Assembly (NCBI GenBank): GCA_028622995.1
Contig: JAJQJQ010000007.1
Span: forward strand, 4,154,001-4,218,000
Direction: 5' to 3'
Source: Panagrolaimus kolymaensis
Lineage: Eukaryota; Nematoda; Chromadorea; Rhabditida; Panagrolaimidae
Length of the DNA: 64,000 bases
In this document: piece after piece, positions 43,345 through 57,122 of the stretch
Layout of the letters: every line of letters starts with the position of its first letter
How positions within the stretch are numbered: the stretch's first letter is position 1
Position numbers and translations under genes: made by a program
Notes under the pieces: model-generated
The model's database searches: none
The model's input: only the letters and a program-made list of their open reading frames with translations
What the model was told of the DNA's origin: nothing

Positions 43345-46300
43345 TTATCTTGAGAACAGCGATGGCAGCCAATAGACAAATCTGTCTATCGCAACCGACA
43401 GCCCCACACTTTTTTGCGCCAGACAACGAAAGAAATTTTTTTTTACCGTGTCTGTCGGTTGCGATAGACAGATTTGTCTATTGGCTGCCATCGCTGCTTG
43501 AGAAGCATTACGGAATTGAGTTTTAGGCGAGGGTGTATGATTCTAAAATATGACAATGTTATTTGTCTCAAAGGTGAAAGCTTTCATTCAAACCTTTCGA
43601 TCTTGTTCCCATCTTCGACGTTCTTCGGTGAACATTTGCATTTGGGTGTTAAGCTGATCTCTAAGGGAACTAATTTCTCCACGAAGATCATCGACTTCAT
43701 TTCTTAATTGTCTATCATTATCTTTGTTTTGACGTGGCGCTGGAATTGGAGCTTTTCCTGAAGTCGCTGATCCAATTGAACCATTTTCATATACAATTTG
43801 AGGCTTTCGCCGACAACTTTCACAAGGCCCCTTTTGTATTGCTGTCACAGCTTGAGCAGCTTTAGTATCACGAACAAAATCTTCAAATCGATTTCGAATT
43901 GTATAAAGTTCCCTTTCAATTTGCTGGCATTTCTTTTGTAAATTTGATTTTTCATCCGAAAGATTATCAAATCCTCGCTGAAGTTCCTGCCGCTGTTCAT
44001 CTGCTTGACGAAGCTGTTGTCGAAGGGCTGCTTCGCCTTGTTGACTTGCTTGAAGTTTTTGTCGCATATCATTCATTTGATCCCGATATTGTCGCTCCTT
44101 TTCTTGATAAACTCGAACTAGGACTTCTTCATTTTGCTCCATGGCGCTTCGAACGCTGGTTAATTCATTTTCTTTGTCACGAATTAATGTCTAAAAAATA
44201 TAATAATTAACATTATTTGTTATGGGTCTTAAAGCTTACTTCAAAATCAACAATTCCTGAATCACTTGGAGATGGAGTAATATGAAGTCCAGAATGGCGA
44301 CTTGCACTTTTTTTAACACTACTTGATCCAGAACTATGAGGAGGAGAATTTGGAAGACCTGAGGTGGTTGAACTTGAGTTTGATGAAGTCAAACTTTGTC
44401 CCGTTAAATGATAATGAAATCCTCCACTGCCAGCGCTGCTTGCTCCACTTTGGGCTCGACGATGTTGATTGGCCACAGATTGTTGGAAATTATATATCAG
44501 CGAATAATTATCTGCTGTTGGATCAGAATGATCTGATTTTCGTTCAATAAATTCGGGTACTGTGTCATAATCATTTTCATCAGTAATTTTAGAAGCGCTA
44601 TTTGAAGTAACGAGTGGGAAGAGATTGGATGCGCTACTGGTAGATGCAATTCCTGAAGTTCTTTGTCTAGGAGTTGCAGCAGGGTTAATAGCCAGATTTC
44701 CAATGGAACGCGAATTTTCACGATTTTTAATTGCCAATTCAGAAACCGATGAAGATTCTTTAGTTTGATTGAGAGGTCGAAATGCAATCGGTCTGATTAT
44801 TCCATTATCCTGAAAAGTTTTAAAATTCAATTTTAAAACAAAAGGATTATCAAACCAAGCAAATGCATTCCAAAAATCCCAAAGTCGATGTATTTTCCAT
44901 TTTTTTATAAAGGAAAGAATCATTCACAAAAATTTAAATTTAGTTTTTTAAGTAATAGCAACTGTGTTTGGACAAAAAACTTACCCGCCCAATTTTTAAA
45001 AAGAGGACAAAGAAAAATCTTCAACCTTCAAAAAGTTACCCTTTTAAAGTGAAATTTTAAAAAGTTTTATAAAATTTAAGGTCATTAATCTTGTTATGTA
45101 ATTCACAGGAGGGGGCTATAAATGAAGACTTTCACTTTTAAGTTTTTCTGCAAAAAAAAATCGCATTCAGATCGAGCTTTGATCGTTATGGTGTACACCT
45201 TACAGGGTTGAGATCGAAAAACAATTAAAAAGCGGAGCATTTCCTCTCACTCAAATTAACGAATTTAAAAAATTTCAAATTTACCTGTGGCTTTATTCCA
45301 CTATAAGGTAAAATTCTTGCCGGCGGCGGTAAATCCAATTCTCGATGAGAATAACCTTCGATTGTTTGAACTAATTGTTGAAGATTTTTCATATTTTGAT
45401 AATGAATATTTGCATTTGAACCCGAATTTGTTGAACTAAGAGACGGCTTTTCAATTAAATTTTCACGTGGTTTTAGGGTTCGATGCTCCATATTGGCTTC
45501 ACGGAATGATCCCCTATAAAAAAAGTAATTATATCAATTTTATACGATTTATTGTGTCAAAAAAAGACTAAGGTTTTTTTTACGATGAATGAAAGATGGA
45601 AAGAAAAAAAAGTAGCCTAAGAATTGCCAAATGTATTTGTAAAAAAAAGAAAGAGTAAACATTTGGATGTGTTAAAAAAATTAAATTTGAAGGCCATTTT
45701 TCTTTGGATGCTTGAGTAAAAAAAAAGAAACAACAAGAAAAAAATTTATATCAAATTGGTAAAAGCTTTTTAGAAAGAAAAAGGCATTGAAAGCTAAACA
45801 TCATATTGGTCATTTCAATAAAGGCAAAAACTGTTTGTATATTTACAAAACATTAAAAAAAATAGAATGAAATTTGATTTTAAAAGCTTCAATGATTTAT
45901 CGAAAAATATTTTTTCTCTTCTAAAAACATATTTATTGTTTGTTTGAGGACAAAAGAAGCAAAAGCGATAAAGTGGACACACGATTTTCAAGTTGATGAT
46001 GAAGGAGAAGAAGAAGTAGCCGTATATATTTTTTCTTAATTGCGTAAAAGATCCCATTTTTATTTTTAAAAAAGACATAGAGTTTTATAGATTGTTTTGT
46101 CTTAAAGGAAAATGATTCACTTTCAAGAAAAGTATTACTAACTAATAACAAGAGACAAGAAGAAATTTTTTGAGTATTTAAAAAAAACCTTTTTGCGCAT
46201 CCCCATCTTCTATTTTTTCTCCTTCTTATCACGACCTCAAATCTTCAATTAAGAATTTCAAATACATGAAAATGTGACGGTAGTAGGTATATGAATGAAT

Positions 46301-49300
46301 GTGTAAAAAAAGCTGCAAAAAACGGGAAAAGATAAGAAAGAATTGAATCTTCCTTTCATAAAAAAAATTGATGTTTACAACAACAGAAAAAAGAGGAAGA
46401 AAAAACCGGTAAAGTTTGAGTTAAAAAAATGTTGGCGGTGGCGATTGAGGGCTAACAGGAATTGTATATTTCCAAATGGTCTCAGGAAAATAAAAGTAAA
46501 CTTCTTTGATCATCATTGATTGCTCAATACATATTCGCAAAATGATCGGTCAAGAAAAAAGGACGAAAAGGAAAGGCGCTTAAAGTTAAGCTTCGAAACA
46601 AAGAAAGAAAGATCTTCGGCAAAAAAAGTGTTGAAGACTAAAAAATTTCCAAAGAAAAATAGATAGAACAGTACATACATACGAAATATGATCGGCTATT
46701 TATCGAGAAAATGCGAGAGCAACCACACCATATGATTGACCAGACTCCTCATGTCCTGCTGCTTTTGTTGGAAGCGAGAAAAAGCACTAATTTTGCCATT
46801 TTTTTGACGACGAAGAAAAGGGTATAAGAAAACTTTATGAAACTATCGTTGGAAACACCCAAGCTTTAGCTGTGACCGCCTGAATTAATTGAAAGCAAAT
46901 TAAGTTAAACTAAATCCTCCATGAAAGATTATGAAGATGAACCTTTAAATTAAACAGGATTAAACTCACTTTAATTTTCAAACGCGCAAAGTCTGTGTTG
47001 TGTCTCTTTTTTCCGTAAAGAAAAAAAACTAATGGGTTTTCTAATAAGATTTGCCTTTGAATAAATCCATCAATTCAGAGAACGTTATTGAAGCGAAACT
47101 TTTTAGGGGAAATAGAAAAAGAAAAGAAAAAAGAATCTCTTTCATTTGCAACTTTTTTTGATCCGAATCGAATAGCAACAGCCTATGTATCTGTATGTAT
47201 CGCTTTCTTATTTTTTCGCCCGAATGAATCAATCCCTTCATTTTTGTCTCTTCTGCAAAAAAAAAAGAAGAACTAATCCGAGAATAACCATCATCGCCGC
47301 TCCCAGTTGTTGTTTTTTTGCTCTGACTTTTGAGCTTTTTTTGTTCGCAATATTTTTTATAAGCAAAAAAGCGGAAAATGGATTGGATTTTTTGTTCAAA
47401 AAAACCAGCTTTGGTTCAAATTTCATGCTCTTGTTTTCAATTGACTAAAAAACACATTTGTTTGATGTTGAAACATCGAAACTTTACACATTATTTTAAA
47501 CGAGGAAACGAAAGTTTTAAACTAAAAAAGTGATTCGAAAAAAATTCCTTATCATTCTGGGATTGATGAAAAATGAATAAAACAAATCGCTGGAAATCCA
47601 TCATTTTTTGATACGCGATTTTGTTCATTCATTGTTTTAGAGATTAACGACTTGTTAGGAAGCAAATTTTAATCAAGAGAAAATGAGAATAAAAATGTTG
47701 AAAAGACAACATTCCAATCAAATAAAATAGAGAGAAGTTTAAAAATATCGGAGCAGCTTCTAAATGCAGAAGGTGGCTTATGATTGACTAAATTAATCTA
47801 AACTTTATTAAATAGCGAAATGGATAATAACCAATGTGTATATCTGTTATTATATAAAAGTTTTTAATAACCATCTCCACTCAACAAAGTGTCATGATTA
47901 CCCTCAAGTATGACCTAAAACCTCTTTCATAAGCAGCTGCCATTTTTTGTCCATTGTTTTTATAAAAGTCCATACTCAAAAAAAGAAAAGCAAGATAAGC
48001 AAACTTTGAAACTCAATGACAATCTGGTCAATACCACTGCCTCGAACTACTTCATGAAAACAAGGAGGAAAGAGAGTACTTGAAAAATAAAAGTCCTAAG
48101 AAAAAGAAGGGAAAAGATTTGTAAGAAGCAGCAGAAGGAGAGAGAAGATTATCCTTGCGCATTTGTCGCCGAAACTCTGCTTGGAAGGAAATAAAAAAAA
48201 GTGCCATTCAAATGATCGGCAAAGCAAACAAATCAACGAAATAAAATAAAAATAAAAGATGTCACGAAAAAATGAAAGAAAAGCTGGAAGAAAAAAGGGT
48301 GACAAACATCTTGTTCTGCGATAACAAGAGAAAGAAAGAAACCAGATTGCCTTTCTCAAAAATAATGGCAAAAAAGGGAAAGGATTTGGGAAAAGTATGA
48401 ATGGAGCAGCTTTATGAAAGTTTACTAAAAAATATCACAGATGATAAACAATCATTTTTAATTTGAACAATTTATTTCAAAATATAATTAAAATTAGAGG
48501 AAAATTTACCCCAAAAAATAAAGATTTAAAAAATAAACACTACGATTAGTTATTTTTTATATGAAACTAAGCAATCAAAAGTTTCATAAATTCTTCCATG
48601 TAAAAGCTTTAAAAAATACTACTTTTTGAAATAAAAAAAATGTCAGCAGCCAAGTTGCAATTATCGCCACCTGATTTAAAGCCGAAATGATGGCCATCTG
48701 ATCCATTCGAGCTTAATTCAATCAAGAAAAAAAGGTTGATTACGTAAAACCGAGACACATAAGATTTGAAAAAAAGAAAAGAAAAAAATAGCAGATGGCT
48801 TTAGTCAAAGTTCAAAGTCTATTCATTCTTCATCATCCAGTCAATTAACAAAACTAAAAATAAAGATAGAAAAACAAATGATGACCTCCCTTGTTTGGAA
48901 ATAAGAACAAAAGAAAAGATGATGTTCGTCGATGACGAATCCATTAATAGTTGAGACAAAATGGATCGAATTATTTTTTGTAAATCCATCCGTAGTAGTA
49001 AAAAAAGAAAAGTATGTAGATTATCTTCAACAAAAAAGAAGGAAAAAAACGCTGCAAAAAAAGCGAAACGTATTTTTTGAAGAGGCAAGTAGTACAAGAG
49101 AGGCGAGAATTGGAAGCTACAAAAGAATCATTGAAAGTGAAGTACTTTGAAGAACTCCCTCCTTTCTTCATTTTAAAAGGCTTTGATTCAAAAATCCTTT
49201 GAAGAAACCGCAAACACTAAAACCCAATGAAAAATTCATAAATGAGTAAACCAAAAAGCATTAGAAGCAACAGCTTAATATCCAGCTTCATCATGACTAA

Positions 49301-52300
49301 AAACTCTTGTGAAAAAAAACCACGAACTAATACATGTTTTTCCTTTCCTTTCTTTTATTTTTTTTTTGTTTTCAAAACAATCATTGCTCGTTCGGCGTTC
49401 GAAAGAAATCCAAAACATAATAGTTTTTCTTCCCAAAAAAAAATTACATAAAAATAGTATTTGTTTCTATTTTATCGTCTTAAATTAGGGAAAAGAAAAA
49501 AGACTAAAAAAACTTAAGGCGATGACAGCTCTCTTTCGACCTTTCAAGAAATTTATTTCGCTCACCCGAAATGAAATAATGAAAAATGAAATAAAACTAA
49601 TTGCGTTCTTTTTTTAAGAGCAACAAAAAAGACTCAAGATTATTGTTTTGATTCTTGCAAAACATTATTCTGAAACTATCATTGGCATAAAAATAAAATG
49701 ATGATCTCTTCCTATCGTCGCCGCTCGCCACCATCTGGTATGAAGGAAACGGAAATGCGCGAAAATCTGCTGCCATTTGGATGTGGCTCAGCACCACCAC
49801 AAACACATATTCCCAAAAGTGTCATAAAAGTTAAAAAGTAAACGATAATAAAGCCAAAAATTGATGTGATTGTCACAAAGGGCATTAGATGAAAAAATAA
49901 ATCAATTATAATAACTGCTTATTCCATTTGCCATAAAAAAAATAAGAAAATAGGAAGGCTTCAAGAGTTCAGACGAAATGTAAAAAAATAAATGGGAAGA
50001 TATTTAATCAAGAAGCAAATCTTTTAATCCCAAAATCAATTGAGAGAAGAAATAATAATAAAAAAGCTTAAAACTAACTTTTTCACCATTCCAGAGCTGC
50101 CTTCCGATAAATATACATCTTGATCAAATGGTGCATTGTTATTTAAAGCATTTGTTGCAGATCTTGATGAATGTAATGGACGCGGTCCAAGACTATGCAC
50201 ACGCTTAGTTGGAATTGGATTTGCGACAAATTTAGGTTTGTCTGTCGTAGTCCAATCAAGCAAAGTATCCATGTCAGCAAGACCGGGAAAGGTGCTAAAA
50301 TAAAAAGGATGTTATCAATCAAAATGATGTAACTCCTTCACAAACAAAGAGGGTAATAAAAAAAATTTAAATGAAGTTTCTACTTATTTATTACAAAAAA
50401 AAACGTAAAGTAATTTTTTTAAAGGAAGATGAAAGAACGATGGGCTTTTTAAAAATGTTTTTGTTCCAAAGATGGAGGTTGTTGAATGAGGAGTACCGAA
50501 GAAAAAAAGGCAGGCGATGGTTTTGGAAGAAAAAGTGCCGAAGAAAAAAAGAGAGAGACCAACGCAAAAAATGAACAAGGCCGTTCAAAAAAAAAAATAG
50601 TCGTCGCAGTCAAATCTAAACCGGACGCAAAATGAACGAACGATAATAATTTTCTTTTTTTATTCACCAAAAAATGGTCAATTTTTGCGACAACAATCAA
50701 AAAAATAAAGAGTTTCTTCTTTTTCTTTTTTTTCACAGGCAAATTGGTCGATAATCGAAATTGTGTCCATTATTATTAACGTACCATTTTTTTCGCGCAG
50801 TTATTTTCACGTCAAAAATGAAAATCAAATAATAGAATAGCAGAAAACCAGCGGAAAAAAGAAAAAGCAATAATAGCAAATAAATTAGACACTCCAAAGA
50901 CGATGATGATGATTGCTGGCTTGTTGATTGGGTGCGATATTTATAAGTTTTCCCTTACATTTTTTTATAAACAAAAAAAGTTGTTTCAGACATAAAAAAG
51001 GTGCAATAAACTTTTTTTGAAAAATGGAAAAAAGTTCTCTATGGTTTTGTTGCAAAAATATAAAGAAAGCAAAGCATTTGAGAAAATGGAGAGACTTGTG
51101 CCAGGATATTCCTTCTTTGCTTTTTCTTTCGATAAAAAAAGAAAGTTGAACAACAGCTGTCTGTGTTTTACATTGATTTATGGCAAAACACAATCAGCAA
51201 CTACAAACGTATAAGCGAAAAAAAAATTCTTGAAAGAAGAATGATTTTGATATTTATATATGCTACAATTTTGCTAAGGATTATCGAAGACAAGAATGAA
51301 ATTTCCTACTTTCATCAATTTTATACTTTGAGAACTTTTATATCTTGATGATGTGAAAATACAGTAATGCATAATCATACATAAATTTCCTTGTTTCAAG
51401 GCCCTTTTTAAAAGTTGAATCAAAATTGAAAAATTCCAATTTTCTGGACATTGATTTCCACCAAAAAAAAACTCATTTATTTTAGGCTTCAAAAAAGAAA
51501 AATGTTCGATTGCTTCGGCATTCGATGAAAAAAAAAGCAAAAGGTTATTTAACCTTTGAACGCCGCCGCATAACATTTTCATTTTCTTCCTTTTTTTGCT
51601 TATGTCCATTGCTTTCGGACTCTGTCACTTTTTTTTCTTTCTCTTCGTTAAAGAAAAAAAGAGAAAATGTTTTTGATCAATCATTCATTCATCGTCATTG
51701 GAGAAGGATCAAATTTGGGTTCAAAGGAAGGATGGAAGTAAGTAAGCAAAGGAAAACTTACGGAGGTTCACTCATATCTTTTGTAGGAATTTTTTGTCGC
51801 TTTCCTGTTTGAAGTTTATTCTTCCATTTTTGAAGGCGATCTTGACTTCCATGAGTTAAATCAAAAAAACTTTTGGAAAGCTTTTCAGCTAATGATCCTT
51901 CTGGTTTTTCTGCTGCAAGAGTAAGGCCAAGACGAGATAATGGAGCGGAAAGATCTAATTCGCTCTTGCCTTGAAATCCTGATGGCTGCTGCTTGTCTCC
52001 TCTAGCTGTGGATGGAGCCGATGACACGGTGGTTGAAAGGGTAGTGTTGGATGAAACTTTGGAACTGCTGATTGAATTTAAAGATTTTTTAGATGGGGAA
52101 AATGAATCAGAAATTGATTGCTTCATTGAAGGTTTACAAGATGTGAAAAGATTTGGGGATTTCTAAAATAAAAATAATAATTTAAAGATGCGGCAATTGC
52201 ATCTTGAAGAAATCAATGAACAAACCTGTGCAACATTATCACAGTTATCCATGCGTACTGTTGCTGGAATTGAAGCATTTGGTGGTTGAGAAATATCAAG

Positions 52301-55300
52301 GCTGACGCTAGCGTTGGGTGATTCTGGTTGTCTAAAATTGTTCAAATTAGCTTCAACACAATTAAATATTAGATTTTTATATTTTAAAATTCCTTACGAG
52401 AGTCTTTCTCTCATAGTTGGACGAAATTTTTGCTGTCGATAAAATACTCCAATGGTTTTAAAACGCAATTCTTCCATTATTTTTGAGGGAAGCTTTAAAA
52501 ACTAAGATTTATAATGGAATGAAGTCAAGGATATTCGGAAGGAAAAAAAAACATGAGTTCGCGCAAAAAACATGCATCTCAAAATTTCAAGGTAAAGAAC
52601 AACAACAAAAAACTTCTCAAAAAAGCTGAGAAAATTTTTATTATTGAAGCTTCTTCTTCAACGATGATGGAAAAAGAAGAGGCCCCACAACTAGCTTATA
52701 CACATACCTATTGTCTTCGCTTTTCACTTTTCATCAAAGAAAAAAAAACTTCAAAAGTACTACCCGAAATCTTATCTTTGTCAATATTAGAAGCGCGGAA
52801 GCTCTAAGCAAAAGAGGGTGGAAGCTTTTTTGATGTAACTAAATGTAATTTTTTCTTCTTCCAAAAAATTTCATAAGGACATGGAAAATTTCAATATAAA
52901 TTAGCGTCAAAATATAGAAGATAAAAAAAAAAGTGGAGAAATTGGCGCAATTAAGCGTGGAATAAAAAGAAAAAAATAAGAACAAAATTTGATTTTTTCA
53001 CAAACGCTTGCCTTCATTCAAGGTCATCAAAATGCATGCAACCAACATAGTTGTTGTTGAAAGGAAAGGCTTCATGTTCACCTTTATTTTTTAACCTCTT
53101 TGTTTTGTAAAAAAATAATAATAAAAGAAATGACCAGTTTTACCTCTTTTTTTACCGAAGCAAACTTTTAGAGTCATTTCTCTCCTAATCAAGTAAAGTA
53201 CTCATCATCAATTGCAAGCTGATGAAGAAAATAATGACGATGACGAAAAAATTAGCAGTAGCAGTAACTGAAAAAGCCGTTAAAGAAGATTTTTTTGCGC
53301 AATTTTTTTAAAGCAGACAAGAACAAAAAAAAATTAAGCTAGTTAATCCTAGAAAAGAAAAAAGACCCTTAAAATGAGAAAAAGACAAAGTTGGTTTCCA
53401 AAAGCCTAAGCATGAATGAGTTCAATTTTTGTGAACTTCTGTCCTTTTTCCTTTTACATATGTATGTAAGTGTGTTGCCTGAAGGTAAATTCCAAAAAGA
53501 AAAAAGACAATGAATAGAAGAAGATGGTTGGTCGCCTTTTCGTTCATTGACGCAATAAAACAAAAGAAACTTTAAAACAAACATAAAAAACGGAATGATG
53601 CAAAATTAAACAAAAAACTTCTCAAATTTGCATTTCCGTATTTGTCAAAACACAAAAGCGAAAGTTTGAAACTCAGTTTTTTTTAGTTTTTTTGCAAGCA
53701 AAAGAATCTCCAATTATTGTTTGTTATTTTTCTACACGTTATGCTTAACGAATAAATGTCTCACTGAATCAAGCTTTATCTATCTCTTACTCGTGTGTTT
53801 CATCTCAAAATCTCGGAAAAATTTCAACGACGCTCATCTACTTCTATATTGGATCAATCTTCAATCTTCAACTTTGAAATCTTCTCAACATGTCAAAAAT
53901 CAAGCTTCGCGACACGCATAAACTTCTAATTATCATTATTGTTTTTGGTTTATTACAAAATACTTTTTGCATTTTATGTTTATCAATGGATTTCTTTTAT
54001 CAGATGTTTGTCAAATAAAAGTATAAAATAAACTATTTCTTTTTGTTTGATAAATCTCCATTTTTAAAAAAGGCCAAGAGAAAATAAAATTACAGGTTTA
54101 AATGATCTCATTGGGATTATTAATACCGGATATTAGGAGTAATATTATACAGGCAGAATCAATAGTATTTGAAGCGCATTTTAGCTTTTTTCATAATCCG
54201 TCATAAAAAACACAATAATCTTAACTTAAAATTCGATCCTAATACGAAAGTTTAAAAATATATAGTAAAGTAATATTGTAAAGTAAAAACACTTCAAAAT
54301 GTTCAAAAAAAAATCAAGCACCTTTTTGATACTAAAATATAATTCTAAAAACAACAAAAACCAGCTTTTGACAATCAAAAGAGAAAGTTTTTAAATAATA
54401 AAAGCATTCCAAAAGAGTGGATAAGAAAAAAATGTGTTAAAACAACACATTGCTTCTTGCTTCAAGGTTGGTTGTAAGCTTCTTCAAATATAAGTGCGAA
54501 TAGAGGAATTTCAAGATGGACAACAATTTTCGCACTTTTACAAATAACTTTTTTACTCGAAGCGAGTAACCAAAAACGCAAGATAAATTTAGCGATATAA
54601 ATGGAATTCCATTTCTTCATTCCAACTTTGTTTTTGTTTTTCAAATTTGAGAATTTTGAAGACAAAAAAACCAAAATTAATCGGATAAAAAAATTTGAAA
54701 ATTTACACGCGCTTTTTTTAGAAAAAGGAAGAAACGAAAATCTTTTTTTTGTTTCATTTGGAAAAGTTCAAAGCTGCTGTTTTTAATGAAAATTCAATCC
54801 AAAACGCGTTTTTGGCTTTTTTTAAACGCGCAAAACATTTTTTTCAAACAAAGTCTTTTGCCTGATGGTGGTAGTGGTTGGCTCCAGCAGCTCAGCGTGA
54901 AGTCCGTTTATAAAAAAAATTAAAGGAAGTCCTTTTTAACAGACTAAAGCACAGCAATCATTTTTATTCAAAGCAGTGTAAAAGTTTTTCAATATTTTAA
55001 AAAAGAATTAAATTTAAATAGAGTTTTTGTATGAGACAAAGTCCTATTGAAACAATCATGACTAGACGGTATTTGGAAAAAATAATTTAAGTATCACGAT
55101 GAAAAACAAGCAAGCTGTTGTTTCTTGATAAAAGTTACATCATAAATTATACAAATAAGCTTCTATTTTTTTTTTTTCAATGTTTATGGTCATTTTTTGT
55201 ATCATAAAAAAATGACCACAAGTGTTGTTCAAGAAAAAAGTGGCCATAAAAGAGAAGAAAGATTGCAAAGATGAAAATAATTTTATCGTTTTTTTTCTTT

Positions 55301-57122
55301 GCAGCCGCCGCCGCAGCCATCATCAAACAAAAAGAGAAAACATCGACAGCAGGTTTTCGTTTTTTTATATATTTGAATTTAAAAAAATAATTAAAATCTT
55401 ACGAATTAAAAGTATTTCCATACGGCAAAATTGATGCTTCAGCTTTAGCTTCGTGCAATGTTCGCTTTTTCATTATAATGGTCTGTGAAACTCTTGCGTT
55501 TGATTCGGTTCCAGTTTCTGCCGTCGTTGTTGGGTTTTCATATGATGATATTGGAGTGGGATTTCGACTTCTATAACAAAAATAATAATGAATAAGTTAA
55601 CGCAACAAAAAAAGAAAAATAAGTTAAAGCTAGTGTTCCGGAAGCTATAAACAATTCTTATCAATGTTCATTTTAATGTGCTTCCATTCTGAACAATTTT
55701 GCGCCAATCTTTATGGATGAAAGGTAAATATTATAACTGTCAATTTAAAACATGTTTTTTAATGACTATTTTTTCAAAAAGTTTAATTAAATTTTATAAA
55801 TAGCCATTATCGAAGGTTTTATAATGATAAAACCCATCATGAAAAATGAGTCTTGGAAGAAAAATTTAAAAATAGCAGACTCTCTTAAAAATTAACAAAG
55901 ACTTAGTTTATAAATAACTAAACTAAAAACTAAAAAAAGGATTTACCCATCACCTTCCATGTTTGACTCTCTTCTTCTCTTCTTTTAATTTAAAAATAAT
56001 ATTAAAATCGAAATCGCAAAGGTGTAATACGCAATCGCCTCCTCCAAAATAAATTAAAAGCGATTGAATGTCAACGTAGTATTTGAAAAAGAGAAGAGAA
56101 AAAGTTAAGCGGTTTAAACTTTTAAATCCTTTGGCAGTTTTTCAACAAAAAGGATAAAGCAGTTGAGCTTTTTTTAAATAGAAAAATGCAACAATGCAAA
56201 GAAGATGAAAAAATTGTCCGAAAGCAAAAGGGATGGATGTACTCACTTGTCATTATCATCTCCATCATCGCCATCATTATCGCTATTCTCATCATTTTTC
56301 TCTTCGGGATCGTTATTTTTGCTTTCATTTTTTTTCTCTGATTTTTTTAATTCCAAAGCTTTTGATTTCGATGCTGCTTCAACTTTTTTCTGTTGAATTT
56401 TTCGATTCTTAGTATCATCATGAATTTCAGATGATCGCCTTGGAATAGATATAATATTTTTTACTGGTGAAACTGAAGCTGATTTAGAAGAACCAAATCC
56501 AAATTTATGAAAAAATCCATGCTTTGTAGATGATTCTTTTTCTGATTTGGATGAAGATTTTTTTGAAGTTAAAGCTCGTTCGTCTGCATTATCTTTGATG
56601 GGTTTACTAAAAATTGGAGAGTCCTTTATAAATCATGGTAAATTTAAATTTAATAAATTTTTTCAATAACAAAAATATATGAAATGGGTATATTTGTCTC
56701 TAAAGGTAAAAAATTTAAATGGCTTCTTCTTTTTTTATTTCAGTTTTAATTTTTTATATTACCGTAACTTGGCTTATTTAAAAATATAAAAACACCACTT
56801 AAACAGAAACTTAAAATAACAAAATACTCCAAGTACTTCCCACGCGAGGCACTTGAATCACTAGTTCTTAAAATAAAGTGGTACAATATTTTTTTGTTTT
56901 GTTTTCTTCAAATTTCTGATTTTTCGTGTTAGCAAAAAACAACAGCAATAAAAAAACAAACCTGGTTTTAAATATTTTAAGTTCATGTGATTTATCGCTT
57001 TCTATTTCGAATATTTTAGTTGGGCTCGTTCTTGTTTGTCCATTATTTTCCATTAAAATATTGTTTGATAAATTTGTGGATGGTAAAAATATAATGGATG
57101 AATCGTTTAATAACTGTAACAT
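43345..57122 (-). CDS. LZTS/N4BP3-like coiled-coil scaffold protein, alternative 5' exons
   Basis: Common exons: 52331-52226, 52162-51762, 50294-50079, 45513-45285, 44809-44240, 44190-43594, and a candidate last exon 43542-43345. Two phase-compatible 5' ends exist: exon 52477-52398 (start MEELRFKTIGVFYR) or three exons 57122-56962, 56606-56247, 55570-55403 (start MLQLLNDSS). The short form is 798 residues, the long form about 1000. Features: Ser-rich disordered N-terminus; LSKSFFDLTHGSQDRLQKWKN; LPPPARILPY; NGIIRPIAFRP, like the RPTAFKP segment of LZTS1; a Ser-rich linker; then a long coiled coil (LIRDKENELTS onward) with a CESCRRKP break. LZTS/N4BP3 proteins scaffold synaptic and cytoskeletal complexes; the assignment is by layout and short motifs. 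If the last splice is not used, the protein ends two bases into the donor with one extra Val (stop 43588-43590). Confidence 0.75.
43357..43496. mobile_element. 140-bp MITE with perfect 45-bp inverted repeats
   Basis: Ends start CAGCGATGGCAGCC and form perfect 45-base inverted repeats around a 50-base centre. The insertion is flanked by an exact 8-bp duplication CTTGAGAA (43349-43356 and 43497-43504), as in hAT elements. Identical arms suggest recent insertion. On the minus strand it lies inside a frame that continues the scaffold gene's last exon. Confidence 0.93.
45514..50078. other. 4.6-kb intron of the scaffold gene
   Basis: AT-rich, with many purine tracts on the plus strand. Short Phe/Leu- or Lys-rich open frames are compositional. 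No nested gene with splice support was found here, unlike three other introns in the window. Confidence 0.5.
52478..55402. other. Intron or internal promoter region of the scaffold gene
   Basis: For the long isoform this is intron; for the short one it is promoter. AT-rich, no other exon recognised. Confidence 0.5.
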
